Assembly (NCBI RefSeq): GCF_012986595.1
Contig: NZ_JAAQYM010000005.1
Span: 124,001-188,000, forward strand
Reading direction: 5' to 3'
Length of the DNA: 64,000 bases
Source: Pseudomonas koreensis
GTDB lineage: Bacteria > Pseudomonadota > Gammaproteobacteria > Pseudomonadales > Pseudomonadaceae
Each line of letters starts with the position of its first letter. The stretch's first letter is position 1. This document shows positions 8,591-16,607 of this stretch, in pieces. Under the pieces are notes generated by a model, which made no database searches, was not told the DNA's origin, and saw only the letters and a list, made by a program, of their open reading frames with translations. A program made the position numbers and the translations under genes.

Positions 8591-9832
8591 TTAAATCCAG
8601 GAATGGCGAGCCGGCAAAGTGCCGTTCAGGCGATAGGCGCCGACCGCGTGATACTTCCAGCGCACCGGGTCGTGCAGGGTGTGCACCCGGGCGTTGCGCC
8701 AATGGCGGTCGAGGTTGAATTCGGCGAGGGTCGCGCGGCTGCCGGCCAGCTCGAAAAGTTTCTCGCTGGCCAGCAGCGAGATCTCGGTGGTCAGCACTTT
8801 GGCTTCGGCCACGGCAATCGAGGCGCGGGCGGCGGACTCGGCGGTGAGCGGCGCGGCATGCACCTGATCGAGCACTTGCCCGGCCTTGCGCAGCAGCGCT
8901 TCGGCGGCGTGCAGTTCGATTTTCAGCTTGCCGATGTCGGCGATCACGTAGAGGTCATCGCTGGCGCGTTCGACCTTGGCGTCGATCCACGGTCGGGCAC
9001 GGGTTTTGACGAATTCGATAGCGTCGTCGATGGCGCCACGGGCGATGCCGGCGTCGATCGCCGCCTGAATCAGTTGCGACACCGCGCCTTGGGTATTGGG
9101 CTTCTCGTTGATCTTCCAGTTGTCGACCATCAGGCTCGATTCGACGCGCACGTTGTTCAACAGAATCGTGCCGCTGGCGGTGGTGCGCTGACCGAAGCCC
9201 GACCAGTCATCAACAATGCGCAGCCCCGGCGTACCCCGGCGGACGAAGGCCAGCACTTGCTTGCCGTCATCGTTGAGCGCCTTGACCGCGACCCAGTGCG
9301 CGAACAGCGCGCCGGTGGAGTAGAACTTCTGGCCGTTGATCACGTAGTCGTCACCGTCGGCGGTGATTCGCGCTTTCAGTTCCAGGGTGTTTTTGGTGCC
9401 GCGTTCAGGGCCGGCATTGCCGATGCGCCAGCCTTCCAGAACGCTCTGGAACAGCTGTTTTTTCTGCGCTTCGGTGGCGCTGCCGAGCACCAGATTGATG
9501 ATGCCGAACTGGTTCTGCGGGATCTGTCCCAGCGCCGGGTCTGCGGCAGAAATGATCGCGAACACCTCGGCCAGGGTGACGAATGAAACCTGCGGGCCAC
9601 CGTACTCGCGGGGTATGGCGATGCTGCCTAAACCGCTGCGGGTGAACTGTTCGATTTCCGACCACGGCAGCTTGCGCTGGCGGTCACGTTTGGCAGCCTG
9701 CACGCGGGCGACTTGCGCCAGATCGTGGGCGGCCTTGATGGCTTGGGCGTCGTTGCGCAAGACCTGCGCAGGCAACAATAACGGGGCGATGTCCAGATCC
9801 GACTGGACGGTTGCGTCTGCCAGACTGGACAT
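8591..9832 (-). CDS. sfnB: SfnB-family acyl-CoA dehydrogenase-like flavoprotein (copy 2)
   Basis: 413-residue paralogue of the next gene with the same domain order: N-terminal helices to about 120, beta-domain around GTPGLRIVDDWSGFGQRTTA, and the ending RHWRNARVHTLHDPVRWKYH. The ATG at 9832 has AAGGAG eight bases upstream; a GTG at 9841 would overlap that site, so the ATG is chosen. First gene of the three-gene unit. A hairpin with a T-run on the minus strand (9923-9945) and an AT-rich stretch lie upstream, suggesting regulated expression. Function inferred: sulfur scavenging with the coupled luciferase-like monooxygenase. Confidence 0.85.
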   Translation of the reverse strand: MSSLADATVQSDLDIAPLLLPAQVLRNDAQAIKAAHDLAQVARVQAAKRDRQRKLPWSEIEQFTRSGLGSIAIPREYGGPQVSFVTLAEVFAIISAADPALGQIPQNQFGIINLVLGSATEAQKKQLFQSVLEGWRIGNAGPERGTKNTLELKARITADGDDYVINGQKFYSTGALFAHWVAVKALNDDGKQVLAFVRRGTPGLRIVDDWSGFGQRTTASGTILLNNVRVESSLMVDNWKINEKPNTQGAVSQLIQAAIDAGIARGAIDDAIEFVKTRARPWIDAKVERASDDLYVIADIGKLKIELHAAEALLRKAGQVLDQVHAAPLTAESAARASIAVAEAKVLTTEISLLASEKLFELAGSRATLAEFNLDRHWRNARVHTLHDPVRWKYHAVGAYRLNGTLPARHSWI

Positions 9833-9922
9833 CAATGCCACTCCTTGGCTGCACGCAATGCCCTGGCGATCTGCACTGGGGTGATTGTGTTCCGGACCAT
9901 ACTACCTACCTCACATCTCATG

Positions 9923-9945
9923 AAAAACGCCGCAAAAGTGCGGCG
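9923..9945 (-). terminator. Hairpin with T-run upstream of sfnB copy 2
   Basis: Read on the minus strand, CGCCGC-N6-GCGGCG (9945 to 9928) is followed by five T (9927-9923), the shape of an intrinsic terminator. It may end transcription of the hypothetical gene at 10154-10924. If the promoter lies in the AT-rich stretch at 9980-10020, it would instead sit in the leader of the sfnB operon, 90 bases before the start codon. Confidence 0.6.
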
Positions 9946-9956
9946 AACGAAAGAAT

Positions 9957-10020
9957 GTCCGGTGGTCCGGTTCATATACCCTAAGCGTGTATAAATATTA
10001 AATAAACTAACTTTTAGGAA
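9957..10020 (-). promoter_or_regulatory. Candidate promoter/activator region of sfnB operon
   Basis: An imperfect palindrome GTCCGGTGGTCCGG (9957-9970) adjoins a strongly AT-rich stretch (9981-10020) in otherwise GC-rich DNA. Similar AT-rich patches precede tcyJ and tauA. This is compatible with a CysB-type activator site, but no exact consensus is claimed. Confidence 0.35.
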
Positions 10021-10092
10021 TATGCATAGAAGGGGTGATGGTCGGGTTGGTTAACCGCAAAACCTGACCCCACCTATCAACTGAAAGAATAC

Positions 10093-10146
10093 GGGCTGCA
10101 GTTTGGAGGGCGCTTCGCACCCCAGCGGGAGCAAGCTCCCTCGCCA
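10093..10146. repeat. Solitary half of family A repeat
   Basis: Only the right arm of a family A unit (AGCGGGAGCAAGCTCCCTCG, ending 10146) is present, preceded by a GGGCGCTTCGCACCC hairpin. The rest of the interval 9833-10153 holds the terminator-like hairpin and AT-rich region described separately. Confidence 0.7.
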
Positions 10147-10153
10147 CAAAGGC

Positions 10154-10924
10154 TCAGAGTTCTTGCTTGCGCGATTCAGCGGCCTTTAGCTCCGGCCGCA
10201 GCGGCACCTTCAGATAAGGATTCACGCAGCCAATCTTCAGTGTCCGTGGCGGTGCCCAGCGAGAGTTGTTGCCGACCCAGTCGAGGACGCAATAGGTCAC
10301 ATCCAGACGCAGGTCTTCACCGCCCTCGACGATGATCGTCGGCGGCACCCAGACATGGATTGGCTTGCCGACATCCGCCGCGGTGATCCTGGGCAGGTCC
10401 ATGCGCACATCGCCCCAGCGCAAGGTGATTTCGTCGTCCTCGGCCATGTTCAGGTAGGGCTCGATGGTCAGCGGCACGCCGCGTTTGATCTGGTTGGGAT
10501 TGACCCCCTGACGGCGGATGGCCTCGGGCAGCGTGACGGGCGCCAGTTGCTGATTTTCGTCACTGCATAACGCTGACGGCTGACCGCCGGGGCAGTCGAG
10601 CTTCACCTGCACGCGGGTTGCCGCCGACAGCGCCGGGCCCTGACCCACCTGCATGACCCGGTAGTGAATGCGTGCGGTGCCACTGGCGATGAAGCTCTCC
10701 GGAACCCGCAGGCTGACCGAGGCGCCGAGGTCTTCGCTGGTCAGCACCCGGGAGGCGACGTAGCAGTTGTTCCAGAACAGTTCGATCAGATCGCCGGTGT
10801 CCATGCCCGGGTAGGGCAGGACATCGATCAGCAGGTGAGCCGCCGCGGCCAGATTGATGGCGTTCTTTTGCGCGCAGGCCAGGTTCGGCGCTGCCAGTTC
10901 GGGGGTAGGCGAAGTTCGGGTCAT
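10154..10924 (-). CDS. Hypothetical protein with two internal beta-rich repeats
   Basis: Unrecognised 256-residue protein without a signal peptide or membrane segment. It contains two similar blocks of roughly 85 residues. The first runs from the LLIDVLPYPGMDTGDLIEL region through VPESFIASG, the second from LTIEPYLNMAEDDEITLRW through VPPTIIVEGG. Each has a W, a DxG near the middle (EDLGASV; ADVGKPI) and ends in alternating hydrophobic residues (VQVKLDCPG; LKIGCVNP), suggesting duplicated Ig-like beta-sandwich domains. The ATG at 10924 has AAGGAG at proper spacing; the open frame upstream to 11041 has no such support. It is a single gene. Confidence 0.75.
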   Translation of the reverse strand: MTRTSPTPELAAPNLACAQKNAINLAAAAHLLIDVLPYPGMDTGDLIELFWNNCYVASRVLTSEDLGASVSLRVPESFIASGTARIHYRVMQVGQGPALSAATRVQVKLDCPGGQPSALCSDENQQLAPVTLPEAIRRQGVNPNQIKRGVPLTIEPYLNMAEDDEITLRWGDVRMDLPRITAADVGKPIHVWVPPTIIVEGGEDLRLDVTYCVLDWVGNNSRWAPPRTLKIGCVNPYLKVPLRPELKAAESRKQEL

Positions 10925-11393
10925 CGGGTTCTCTCCTTGAAGTCTTGCGGCGAATTCCGTTTCTTGAAAAAAACAAAAAGGGGTAGTGAATCGGTAATAC
11001 AACCGTGAACTTTTGTTCAGGCTGAGTACGGATCGATTCAACTAAGTAGTGCCGGTTGCCGACTAGATAAGAGTGTGCGGGAAAGAGTGTCAATGCCCGC
11101 GCTTAGTTAATCCGTGAATTACGAATTAATCAGAAGCTTCCTACGCTGTTGAGGCAGACTGCCTAGCTGGATTGGGGAATGGAACTACGGTTTCTGCGGA
11201 TTTTTAGCGGTTTTCGGGTCAGCCTGTTTAACCCATTCTGCCGATGAACAGATGTGTCTGAACTGAGCGTATCTGTTGCAGAACATATATATGTAGTTTT
11301 GGAAAGATTTGAAGCGGGGCGGTTTTAATGTTTTGGCGGGAGGGGGGAGTGTAACTTCCATCCGTGGAAGTTAATGCTCGTGTATCAAGTTTC
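10925..11393. other. Intergenic region with two palindromes
   Basis: No gene is visible. It contains a perfect palindrome ACATATATATGT near 11283 and a perfect 8-base inverted repeat AACTTCCA-TCCG-TGGAAGTT at 11353-11372 just beyond the end of tcyN. The latter could be a weak terminator or protein site. The sequence is more AT-rich than its surroundings. Confidence 0.6.
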
Positions 11394-12143
11394 TCAGGCG
11401 TGATTCAGGAACTTGCTGAGAAACTGTTGGGTGCGTTCTTCTTTCGGGTTGGCGAACAACGCCTTGGCTTCACCTTGCTCGACGATCACACCCTTGTCGA
11501 AAAACACCACGCGGTTGGCCACGTCGCGGGCAAAACCCATTTCGTGAGTGACGATGACCATGGTGCGTTTTTCTTCAGCCAGGCCGCGAATGGTCGCCAG
11601 CACTTCGCCAACCAGCTCCGGGTCGAGGGCCGAAGTCGGCTCGTCGAACAGGATCACTTCCGGCTCCATCGCCAGCGCCCGGGCAATCGCCACGCGCTGT
11701 TGCTGACCGCCGGACAGACGACGCGGATACGCATCTTCCTTGCCGGCCAGACCGACCTTGGCCAGCAGCTTCATGCCCAGGGCAATGGCTTGCTCGCGCG
11801 GCATCTTCTTGACCACGATTGGTCCTTCGATGACGTTTTCCAGTGCGGTGCGGTGGGGGAACAGGTTGAAGTTCTGGAACACGAAGCCCACGTGCTGGCG
11901 CAGGTTGCGCACCAGACTTTGCTGCTGGTTCAGCGGGCGGCGGGTATCGATTTCGATATCGCCGACCTTGATCCGGCCGCTGGTGGGTTCTTCAAGGAAA
12001 TTCAGGCAACGCAGGAACGTGGTTTTACCCGAGCCGCTGGGGCCGATGATCGCCACGACCTCGCCTTCTTTCACCTCAAGATCGATGCCCTTGAGCACCT
12101 CTTGACCCTTGAACTGCTTGGTCAGTTTTTCCACGACAATCAT
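11394..12143 (-). CDS. tcyN: L-cystine ABC transporter ATPase TcyN
   Basis: ATPase of the polar amino acid ABC family, 249 residues, third gene of tcyJ-tcyL-tcyN. Walker A GPSGSGKTT is at about 34-42, signature LSGGQQQR at about 148-155, Walker B VILFDEPTSALD just after, and a conserved H in THEMGF. It energises import of cystine through TcyL. ATG at 12143 lies three bases after the tcyL stop. The cystine assignment rests on the neighbours (TcyJ type, D-cysteine desulfhydrase, serine acetyltransferase). Confidence 0.92.
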   Translation of the reverse strand: MIVVEKLTKQFKGQEVLKGIDLEVKEGEVVAIIGPSGSGKTTFLRCLNFLEEPTSGRIKVGDIEIDTRRPLNQQQSLVRNLRQHVGFVFQNFNLFPHRTALENVIEGPIVVKKMPREQAIALGMKLLAKVGLAGKEDAYPRRLSGGQQQRVAIARALAMEPEVILFDEPTSALDPELVGEVLATIRGLAEEKRTMVIVTHEMGFARDVANRVVFFDKGVIVEQGEAKALFANPKEERTQQFLSKFLNHA

Positions 12144-12146
12144 GGG

Positions 12147-12863
12147 TCAGGACTCCTGGTCGTGCCGATTGACCCGCTCTTCCAGCTTGTTCTGGAAGTG
12201 CGAAAGCACCGTGGCCAGAATCCAGTAGATCAGCGCGGCGGCAAGATACATGGTGAAGACTTCGAAAGTCCGGGCGGTAATGAGCTGCGCCTGACGGAAC
12301 AGTTCCGGCACCTGAATGGTGGCGGCCAGTGCCGTGTCCTTGACCAGCGAAATGAAGCTGTTGCCCAGCGGCGGCAACGCCGTGCGCATCGCCTGCGGCA
12401 GGATGGCCCGGCGCAGGGTCTGCGCGCGGGTCATGCCGATGCTCGCAGCGGCTTCCCATTGGCCGCGCTCGATCGAACCGATCGCGGCGCGCAGGATTTC
12501 ACAGGCGTAGGCGGCCATGTTCAGCGAAAAGCCGATCAGGGCCGCTGGCAGTGGATCGAGTTCCACCCCCAGTTGCGGGAAGCCGTAATAGATCACAAAC
12601 AGCTGCACCAGTAACGGCGTGCCGCGGAAGAACGACACGTAGACGCGGGCCAGCCAGTTGACCGATTTGAAGCGCGACAAGCGCATCAGGGCAAGGCCGA
12701 AGCCCAGCAGCAGCCCGAAGAACATCCCGCCGAGGCTGAGGATGACCGTGAAATACGCGCCCTTGAACAGGAAGGGCGCGGAGTCCACCAACAGCTGTGT
12801 GGTTTCGGCGATTTGCTGGCTCAACTGCGGGAAGTCCAGTCCGAACTGAAAACCTGCTTCCAT
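12147..12863 (-). CDS. tcyL: L-cystine ABC transporter permease TcyL
   Basis: Inner-membrane permease of the HisM/GlnP type, 238 residues, with several hydrophobic helices and an EAA loop (AAASIGMTRAQTLRRAILPQ). The N-terminus carries about 30 polar residues before the first helix. Its ATG overlaps the tcyJ stop (TAATG), indicating coupled translation. Confidence 0.92.
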   Translation of the reverse strand: MEAGFQFGLDFPQLSQQIAETTQLLVDSAPFLFKGAYFTVILSLGGMFFGLLLGFGLALMRLSRFKSVNWLARVYVSFFRGTPLLVQLFVIYYGFPQLGVELDPLPAALIGFSLNMAAYACEILRAAIGSIERGQWEAAASIGMTRAQTLRRAILPQAMRTALPPLGNSFISLVKDTALAATIQVPELFRQAQLITARTFEVFTMYLAAALIYWILATVLSHFQNKLEERVNRHDQES

Positions 12864-13663
12864 TATTTAGTGACGTCAGCGTTGAAGTATTTCTTCGACA
12901 GCTTCTCAAGGGTGCCATCGGCACGCAGCTCGTCGAGGGCCTTGTTCACTGCCGCCAGCAACTCAGGCTCGCCTTTGCGCAGGGCAATACCGGATTCCTG
13001 ACGGGAGAAGGCTTCACCGGCAGCCACGGTTTTCGGGGCTTTCTTGGCGTATTCCAGCGCGGCCAGACGGTCGATCAGAATGGCATCGGTACGGCCGTTG
13101 TTCAGATCGGCGAACTTGGTCGGATCATCGTCGTAGGTGCGCACGTCAGCGCCCGGCACGTTGGCGCGGACCCACTGTTCGTAGTTGGTGCCCAGGCCGA
13201 CACCGACTTTCTTGCCGGACAGGTCAGCGGCGGTCTTGATATTCAGCGCGGCTTCCTTGCTCTTCAGCACCAGCGCCTGAATCCCGGAAACGGTGTACGG
13301 CTCGGAGAAGTCATACTTCTTCTTGCGCTCGTCGGAGATGGTCACCTGGTTGACCACGACGTCCAGACGCTTGGATTCCAGCGCGGCGAGAATACCGTCC
13401 CACTTGGTCGGTTGAATCTTGGCTTTGACGCCCAGCTTCTGCGCCAGGGCTTCGGAGAGTTCGACTTCGAAACCGGACAGCTTGCCGTCGGCATCAACGA
13501 AGCTGAACGGTGGGTAAGTGCCTTCCAGGCCGACGTTGATAACGCCTTTGTCCTTGATCTGCTGCAGCTGCTCACCGGCAGTTGCCTGGCTGATCAGGCC
13601 GGCGCTCAGTGCAAGGCCCAGCGAACCTACCAGCAGATTGCGACGTAGTGCGGAAAAATTCAT
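12863..13663 (-). CDS. tcyJ: Cystine-binding periplasmic protein TcyJ
   Basis: 266-residue periplasmic solute-binding protein (SBP_bac_3 family, FliY/TcyJ type). A signal peptide occupies residues 1 to about 29 (cleavage after ATA in SQATAGEQ). The amino acid-binding core follows with LEGTYPPFSFVD and GFEVELSEALAQKLG. It captures cystine and delivers it to TcyL-TcyN. First gene of the operon, with an AT-rich upstream region at 13800-13855. Confidence 0.92.
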   Translation of the reverse strand: MNFSALRRNLLVGSLGLALSAGLISQATAGEQLQQIKDKGVINVGLEGTYPPFSFVDADGKLSGFEVELSEALAQKLGVKAKIQPTKWDGILAALESKRLDVVVNQVTISDERKKKYDFSEPYTVSGIQALVLKSKEAALNIKTAADLSGKKVGVGLGTNYEQWVRANVPGADVRTYDDDPTKFADLNNGRTDAILIDRLAALEYAKKAPKTVAAGEAFSRQESGIALRKGEPELLAAVNKALDELRADGTLEKLSKKYFNADVTK

Positions 13664-13868
13664 GACAAGCCCCTGTGTTTTCTTATGGAAGACGCTTAAG
13701 GAAAGTTGGCGAATCCGGGATTTGAACGACTGCGTTATCGTGCCCTAAAGCAGCTTATGCGTCTTGCCCGAAATTCGCCTGCGGCGAGACTATAAGGTGT
13801 CTGCTTTAGACTTGAAAATACTTAATATCTAATTTGATATTCGTATATGGAATATGTGGTTTTCACCT
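13664..13868 (-). promoter_or_regulatory. Upstream region of tcyJLN, AT-rich
   Basis: The interval up to the family A repeat contains an AT-rich stretch (13805-13858) with inverted elements TAATATC and GATATTC, similar in character to the regions before the sfnB and tau operons. It is a plausible site for a sulfur-starvation activator; the exact promoter was not resolved. Confidence 0.35.
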
Positions 13869-13999
13869 GTGGCGAGGGAGCTTGCTCCCGCCCGACTGCG
13901 TAGCCGCCGCAATACCTGGCGCCGTGGTTCAACTGAAAAAACGCGGAAGCAGGTTTTGGGGGCGCTGCGCACCCCGGCGGGAGCAAGCTCCCTCGCCAC
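13869..13999. repeat. REP-like inverted repeat pair, family A
   Basis: GTGGCGAGGGAGCTTGCTCC at 13869 and its complement ending at 13999 flank an inner GGCGCTGCGCACC hairpin. The repeat lies between dcyD and tcyJ, both minus strand, nine bases from the dcyD stop. Confidence 0.85.
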
Positions 14000-14008
14000 A
14001 AAAGCGCT

Positions 14009-15007
14009 TCAACCGCTCAAAGAGTCTTTGTAGGCAAACAACGCCGGCGCCCCACCCGTGTGCAGGAAGATGATCGGCCCCTCATCAAAGCGCTGGCGGC
14101 CGATGCCGTCGAGCAACCCGGCCATGGCCTTGCCGGTGTACACCGGATCGAGCAGCACCGCGTCCTGACTGGCCAACAGCTTCACTGCCGCCAGGGTCCC
14201 GGCATTCGGCTCGCCATAACGCGGGCCGAAGTATTCGTCCCACAATTGGACCTTGAAGTTCACCGGCAATTTCACGCCCAACAGGTCCGCTGTGCGCTCG
14301 GCCAGACCCTGCACTTTCGGGCGCTGATCTTCTTCGCTGCGCGAGACGGTCACACCGATCACCGGCAGTTGCGGCAAGGCTTCGCTCAAGGCCAGCGCCA
14401 GACCGCTGTGCGTCCCGGCGCTGCCCGAGGCCAGCACCACGGCGGCGAAATCGAGGCCGGTGTCCTTGATCTGCTCGGCCAGCTCCAGACCGGCACGCAC
14501 ATAGCCCAAAGCACCGAGGGCATTGGAGCCACCGATCGGCACCAGATACGGCTTCTTGCCGTTGCTGCGCAGGCGCACGGCGAGGGCGGCGAGTTGTTCG
14601 TCGGCGTTATCGAGGTTGTCGACCAGTTCGACCTTGGTGTCGAACAGATCGAGCAGCAGCCGATTGCCGTTGCCGGTGTAATCGCGGTCATCGGTGCCCA
14701 GCGGATTTTCCAGCAGGGCCACGCACCCCAGGCCAAGTTTGGCGGCCAGCGCGGCGGTCTGGCGCACGTGGTTCGATTGCAGGGCGCCTGCGGTGATCAG
14801 CGTATCGGCGCCCTGGGCGAGGGCATCGGCGGCGAGGTATTCGAGTTTGCGCAGCTTGTTGCCGCCCATGGCCAGCGGCGTCAGGTCATCGCGCTTGATG
14901 TACACATCGCGCCCGAGCCAGGTGGACAGACGTTCGAGTTTTTCCAGTGGCGTGGGGTGTCCGAGCAGGTCGAGACGGTTAAAGCGTTCCAGCTGTTGTT
15001 TGATCAT
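14009..15007 (-). CDS. dcyD: D-cysteine desulfhydrase
   Basis: PLP-dependent enzyme of the ACC deaminase/D-cysteine desulfhydrase family, 332 residues, expected to convert D-cysteine to pyruvate, ammonia and sulfide. Visible family features are the PLP lysine in MGGNKLRKLEYL (about residue 50), SNHVRQTAALAA, and GTHSGLALAL for cofactor phosphate binding. ATG at 15007 gives the family length; the frame extends upstream to 15235 but overlaps the divergent epsC gene. It lies beside the cystine importer as in enterobacterial dcyD-tcy loci, so it probably handles imported D-cysteine or D-cystine. Confidence 0.9.
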   Translation of the reverse strand: MIKQQLERFNRLDLLGHPTPLEKLERLSTWLGRDVYIKRDDLTPLAMGGNKLRKLEYLAADALAQGADTLITAGALQSNHVRQTAALAAKLGLGCVALLENPLGTDDRDYTGNGNRLLLDLFDTKVELVDNLDNADEQLAALAVRLRSNGKKPYLVPIGGSNALGALGYVRAGLELAEQIKDTGLDFAAVVLASGSAGTHSGLALALSEALPQLPVIGVTVSRSEEDQRPKVQGLAERTADLLGVKLPVNFKVQLWDEYFGPRYGEPNAGTLAAVKLLASQDAVLLDPVYTGKAMAGLLDGIGRQRFDEGPIIFLHTGGAPALFAYKDSLSG

Positions 15008-15197
15008 GGGCCCGTACTGGCGGAGAAAGATGAAAGGACTATAGGCACGCGGTTTTACCGGGGCAACCGTCAATCGCTTATAGCCAAATGTGCTTAGGCC
15101 AGCACTATCGGTTCTTAATTCGCTCTCGCGGGCATGCCGTAAAGTAGTCGCCGTTAACGCGGCCAGATCGTCCGGCCGCCCGTGAGGAGTCTTTACC

Positions 15198-16124
15198 GTG
15201 AGCGAGCGTTCCAGCCATTGGCAACTGCAGACCATCGTCAGCCAACTGCGCAGTGCGCGGGATCAGTGGCGGACCCAAAATGGCCGGGCCACCGGCGAGC
15301 AGGGTGGCCGCGAGTTGCCGTCCCGCGCGGCAATGGCGGAAATTCTCGAGGCGCTGTGTGGCGCGTTGTTCCCGATGCGTCTGGGGCCGGTGGATCTGCG
15401 TGAGGAGAGTGAAGACTTCTATGTCGGTCACACCCTCGACACGGCGCTGAATGCCTTGTTGGCGCAGGCCAGGCTTGAGCTGCGCTACGTCGCCCGGCAC
15501 AGCGCCCAGGACGACAACGACGTCGAGAAGCAGGCGATCCGCATCATTCAGGACTTCGCCCTGGCTTTGCCGGGCCTGCGCAGCCTGCTCGACACCGACG
15601 TGCTGGCCGCCTATCACGGCGACCCGGCGGCGCGCAGCGTCGACGAAGTGCTGCTGTGCTATCCGGGGATTCTGGCGGTGATTCACCATCGTCTGGCGCA
15701 CCATCTGTATCGCGCCGGGTTGCCGTTGCTGGCGCGGATCAGCGCGGAGATCGCGCATTCGGCGACGGGTATCGATATTCACCCGGGCGCGCAGATCGGC
15801 CGCAGTTTCTTCATCGACCACGGCACGGGTGTGGTGATCGGCGAGACCGCGATCATCGGTGAGCGCGTGCGGATCTACCAGGCGGTAACCCTGGGCGCCA
15901 AACGCTTCCCGGCGGATGAAGACGGGCAGTTGCAGAAGGGCCATCCACGCCATCCGATTGTCGAGGACGACGTGGTGATCTATGCCGGGGCGACGATTCT
16001 CGGGCGGATCACCATCGGCCAGGGTTCGACCATCGGCGGTAATGTGTGGCTGACCCGCAGTGTGCCGGCGGGAAGCAACCTGACCCAGGCCAATCTGCAG
16101 CATGATGACGGGACGCAGAAATAG
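15198..16124 (+). CDS. epsC: Serine O-acetyltransferase EpsC
   Basis: 308-residue serine acetyltransferase of the long EpsC type, which makes O-acetylserine, the carbon acceptor for cysteine synthesis. The C-terminal half is a left-handed beta-helix with hexapeptide repeats (IHPGAQIGRSFFIDHGTG onward to GSTIGGNVWLT) and the catalytic His in HGTGVVIGE. The start is GTG at 15198, with GAGGAG eight bases before it. It is divergent from dcyD; the 190-base interval must hold both promoters. Confidence 0.93.
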   Translation: MSERSSHWQLQTIVSQLRSARDQWRTQNGRATGEQGGRELPSRAAMAEILEALCGALFPMRLGPVDLREESEDFYVGHTLDTALNALLAQARLELRYVARHSAQDDNDVEKQAIRIIQDFALALPGLRSLLDTDVLAAYHGDPAARSVDEVLLCYPGILAVIHHRLAHHLYRAGLPLLARISAEIAHSATGIDIHPGAQIGRSFFIDHGTGVVIGETAIIGERVRIYQAVTLGAKRFPADEDGQLQKGHPRHPIVEDDVVIYAGATILGRITIGQGSTIGGNVWLTRSVPAGSNLTQANLQHDDGTQK

Positions 16125-16154
16125 GATTTCCCGTTCGTGGCGTCGCCGTTCCCT

Positions 16155-16276
16155 GTGGCGAGGGAGCTTGCTCCCGCTCGGCCGCGAAGCGGTCCTAAAA
16201 CCAGCGAGTGCGGCCTGCCGCGTCAAGAGGTTTTGGGACTGCTGCGCAGTCCAGCGGGAGCAAGCTCCCTCGCCAC
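16155..16276. repeat. REP-like inverted repeat pair, family A
   Basis: GTGGCGAGGGAGCTTGCTCC at 16155 and its complement to 16276 enclose inner CTGCGCAG-type hairpins. It follows the end of epsC. Confidence 0.85.
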
Positions 16277-16402
16277 GATTTGCCCATCGAATCAGGTTGA
16301 TGGCCTTCAGCCAATTCTCCAGTGAACGAATCGCTCAACCCTCACGTCATAGCCTTCCTTGAACTAGCGTAAAGCGGGCCATTTCAGGCTGGAACAGGGA
16401 GG

Positions 16403-16441
16403 GCTGCTGCGCGCTCCATCGGGGATAAATCCCCTCGCCAC
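16403..16441. repeat. Half copy of family A variant repeat
   Basis: GCTGCTGCGCGCTCC followed by GGGGATAAATCCCCTCGCC matches one arm of the variant seen at 29925-30054, where the stem reads GGGGATTTATCCCC. No partner arm is present here. Confidence 0.65.
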
Positions 16442-16486
16442 AAGCTACCGCTTGGCCGTGCGATTAGTCCTTGGCGCCCTATCCAT

Positions 16487-16516
16487 GTTTAACTTGAACG
16501 TTCATTCAAGTTAAAC
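16487..16516. promoter_or_regulatory. BetI-like operator upstream of betT
   Basis: A perfect inverted repeat with 12-base arms, GTTTAACTTGAA-N6-TTCAAGTTAAAC, lies 92 bases before the betT start. TetR-family regulator BetI controls choline transport and oxidation genes through palindromes containing TTGAACGTTCAA-like cores, and this site contains TTGAACGTTCATTCAA. BetI control is inferred; betI is not in the window. Confidence 0.65.
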
Positions 16517-16607
16517 CGGTGGTTCGCTGCCCGCTCACAACAGGAGGCTTGCCTTTGCTGAGTCCGATCATTTCAGCCACGTTTCAACCCCTCGAGGTGC
16601 ATGCTTC

